Shown piece by piece: positions 7,299 through 8,366 of a stretch of 8,366 bases of DNA. A program made the translations under genes and the position numbers. The stretch is from an uncultured Bacillus sp. (GTDB lineage: Bacteria; Bacillota; Bacilli; Bacillales; Cytobacillaceae), in contig CALGSR010000113.1 of the NCBI GenBank assembly GCA_937902115.1, forward strand, positions 1-8,366, read 5' to 3'. How positions within the stretch are numbered: the stretch's first letter is position 1; the number at the start of each line of letters is the position of its first letter. Below the pieces are notes generated by a model, which was not told where the DNA came from, did not search any database, and was given only the letters and a program-made list of their open reading frames with translations.

Positions 7299-7453
7299 AA
7301 AAGCGAAAGCGCCTTGCCCAGCGACGTATGGACTGGAACACTCCCTTCTTTCGATAAAGGAAACACGAAGAGCGCGAACGTGTGATTCGATCTTGACGCA
7401 ATCGTTGCGGAGGAAGAGAGAAGTACACTAGTCGCTAGGCGCTGGAGCTAGAC
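7299..7453. repeat. Dispersed-type repeat with imperfect inverted ends
   Basis: A stretch of about 155 bases between the sod stop and the dacB promoter has no credible gene. Its ends mirror each other: AAAGCGCCTTGCCCAGCGAC (7306-7325) and GTCGCTAGGCGCT (7431-7443) pair as AGCGAC/GTCGCT plus AGCGCCT/AGGCGCT, with five extra bases on the left arm. Inside, ACACG (7363-7367) and CGTGT (7379-7383) form another short stem. The pattern of GCGAAAGCGCC at one edge and GGCGCTGGAGCTAGAC at the other resembles short interspersed repeats I recall from many Bacillaceae genomes. That family assignment is from memory. I see no transposase and no clear target-site duplication. Confidence 0.6.
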
Positions 7454-7461
7454 ATTAATCT

Positions 7462-7483
7462 GAATTCAGAGAATGAATTCTCT
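7462..7483. repeat. Short overlapping palindromes downstream of sod
   Basis: AGAGAAT (7468-7474) and ATTCTCT (7477-7483) are perfectly complementary with a two-base centre. Two GAATTC hexamers (7462-7467 and 7475-7480) can pair instead around a seven-base loop. Lying 31 bases after the sod stop, this could be a transcript 3' end, but no T-run follows on the minus strand, so I do not call it an intrinsic terminator. Confidence 0.35.
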
Positions 7484-7513
7484 CTTACCTATTACGGAAA
7501 CAGCCTCTCTCGC

Positions 7514-8366
7514 TTATTCCATTTTCCATTTCAGTTTGGCTGCGTGGTTGTAGCGGTCGGTGACGTTTTTCCAGTTGATGATGTTCCACCAATTGTTGAT
7601 ATAGTCAGCACGATTGTTTTGATATTGCAGGTAATAGGCATGCTCCCAAACATCTAATACGAGGAGTGGAATCGTATCCCATTGTGTTAGGAGCATATGC
7701 CGTTCGGACTGAAGGATTTCAAGGTGATGGGCTCTTGGCGACCAGACGAGAATCGCCCAGCCTACCCCTTCAACCGCTTTGGCTGCTTCGGTAAAATGCC
7801 TTTTAAAGGCATCAAAGCTGCCAAAGTATTTTTCAATTTCCCTTAATAACGCTCCCCTTGGGGTGCCGCCTCCTTTCGGGCTCATATTCTGCCAAAAGAT
7901 CGTATGAAGGTAGTGTCCTGAGCCGTGAAAGGCCAATTCACGCGACCAATGCTTCACAAGGGAAAAGTCACCACTTTTTCTTGCTTTTTCAAGTTCTTTT
8001 TCTGCTCTGTTCAACCCATCGACATAGGATTGATGGTGTTTTGTATGATGCAGACGCATAATTTCCTCTGAAATATACGGTTCAAGGGCATTATACGCAT
8101 ACGGAAGCCGCGGCAGCTTGTGGCCACCAATCGGAACAAACGGCTCGCGTTGAAAAACCATTCCTACCTCTTGAATCAGACTACGCCGATCAATTGCTTT
8201 GACTTCATTATCATCTATATAAACCTTTCCTCCATAAGTGCCACCATAAAATTCAGGAATCAAGCCAGCTATAGCACGAACCAAAGTCGACTTGCCACTA
8301 CCGGAACCCCCTACTACTAGAACAAACTGCCCCTCGGGAATTTCTAAATTAATTCTATCTAATGAT
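7514..8366 (-). CDS. ABC ATPase N-terminal fragment fused in frame to Fe/Mn superoxide dismutase (5' end beyond window)
   Basis: The reading frame is open from the window edge (first full codon 8363-8365) to the stop at 7514-7516, 283 visible residues. Residues 1-72 are ABC ATPase: Walker A GGSGSGKST (19-27), GLIPEFYGGTYGGKVYIDD, and VGMVFQ ending at the Q-loop glutamine. From about residue 77 (VPIGGHKLPRLPYAYNALEP) it is a superoxide dismutase, which disproportionates superoxide to oxygen and hydrogen peroxide. All four metal ligands are present: H106 (in LHHTKHH), H154 (in YLHTIFW), and D238 and H242 (in LDVWEHAYY). A Gly (150) and a Gln (228) in second-shell positions look Mn-like or cambialistic. 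The closest relative I recognise is Bacillus SodF, which as I recall has an N-terminal extension before this point; here ATPase sequence stands in its place. The ATPase half lacks the LSGGQ signature and Walker B, so it cannot be a working ATPase. Confidence 0.75.
   Translation of the reverse strand, partial: SLDRINLEIPEGQFVLVVGGSGSGKSTLVRAIAGLIPEFYGGTYGGKVYIDDNEVKAIDRRSLIQEVGMVFQREPFVPIGGHKLPRLPYAYNALEPYISEEIMRLHHTKHHQSYVDGLNRAEKELEKARKSGDFSLVKHWSRELAFHGSGHYLHTIFWQNMSPKGGGTPRGALLREIEKYFGSFDAFKRHFTEAAKAVEGVGWAILVWSPRAHHLEILQSERHMLLTQWDTIPLLVLDVWEHAYYLQYQNNRADYINNWWNIINWKNVTDRYNHAAKLKWKME
8150..8366 (-). pseudogene. Truncated ECF/cobalt-type ABC transporter ATPase, N-terminal part
   Basis: The 72 codons from the window edge to the Q-loop encode the first third of an ABC nucleotide-binding domain. 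GSGSGKSTLVRAIAGLIPEF and the following YGGTYGGKVYID resemble ATPases of energy-coupling-factor (vitamin/cobalt) importers. The sequence leaves the family directly after VGMVFQ, where DPE or NPE normally follows, and continues as superoxide dismutase. The signature motif, Walker B, D-loop and H-loop are missing. The beginning of the gene lies beyond the window, so I cannot tell whether an upstream domain or promoter exists. Base composition, counted by eye, is about 40% G+C here against about 45% in the adjoining 170 bases of the SOD part, a small difference. The true 3' part could lie elsewhere in the genome or be lost. Confidence 0.7.
8159..8171 (-). promoter_or_regulatory. Ribosome site and internal ATG able to start the SOD part
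   Basis: Inside the ATPase remnant the minus strand reads AGAGGTAGGA directly before ATG (8159-8161). AGAGG at 8167-8171 is five bases from the ATG, near-ideal Shine-Dalgarno spacing. Starting here would give a 215-residue protein, MVFQREPFVPIGGHKLP onward, carrying a complete SOD core and only about eight foreign residues. The SOD core has no other Met near its beginning (the next is well inside the first helix). The site is predicted from sequence only. Confidence 0.45.

Noticed and set aside
7243..7428. Minus-strand open frame of 61 codons across the repeat
   Set aside because: The product is basic and low in complexity with no family resemblance, and the frame coincides with the inverted-ended repeat and the dacB promoter.
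7141..7431. Plus-strand open frame of 96 codons running from the dacB 5' end through the repeat
   Set aside because: It overlaps the dacB signal-peptide region in antisense and continues through repeat sequence; no ribosome site or domain supports it.
7299..7453. CRISPR array or transposase-bearing insertion sequence
   Set aside because: There are no regularly spaced direct repeats and no transposase frame; only one pair of inverted ends is present.

Overview
The window reads as Bacillaceae (low-GC Gram-positive, endospore-forming) chromosome. This rests on gene content and order: the respiration/cytochrome c maturation genes resABC and resD, the pseudouridine synthase gene rluB, and the sporulation genes spmA, spmB and dacB, all on the minus strand. 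The order matches the Bacillus subtilis dacB-spmA-spmB-rluB-resABCDE segment as I remember it. I cannot assign a genus or species from sequence alone.

Layout, in the direction of transcription (right to left). At the right edge a reading frame, open to the window end, joins the N-terminal part of an ECF/cobalt-type ABC ATPase (through Walker A and the Q-loop) in frame to a complete Fe/Mn superoxide dismutase core. Next is a 287-base non-coding stretch holding a roughly 155-base inverted-ended repeat of dispersed-element type and a sigma-E-like promoter. Then come dacB-spmA-spmB, a compact operon closed by a very clear intrinsic terminator. rluB follows with its own sigma-A-like promoter. resA-resB-resC is another compact operon, preceded by a promoter region with a perfect match to the ResD-box consensus as I recall it. 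Last is a 244-base gap with several inverted repeats and the first 81 codons of resD, cut by the window start.

How the genes work together. ResB and ResC form the System II heme-attachment complex, and ResA reduces the apocytochrome CXXC cysteines outside the membrane. ResD is the response regulator that in B. subtilis controls this operon and other respiratory genes, so the ResD-like box in front of resA fits an autoregulatory loop. DacB trims cortex peptidoglycan peptides, and SpmA/SpmB support spore-core dehydration; they act in the same sporulation programme. RluB is a housekeeping 23S rRNA modification enzyme.

Most of the window is conventional. The parts that deserve attention are the ATPase-SOD junction (true fusion, rearrangement scar or assembly misjoin), the fortuitous-looking ATG with a good Shine-Dalgarno just before the SOD core, the repeat between sod and dacB, and the unexplained inverted repeats between resC and resD. 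I see no convincing undescribed multi-gene system, and no CRISPR array, tRNA or rRNA.
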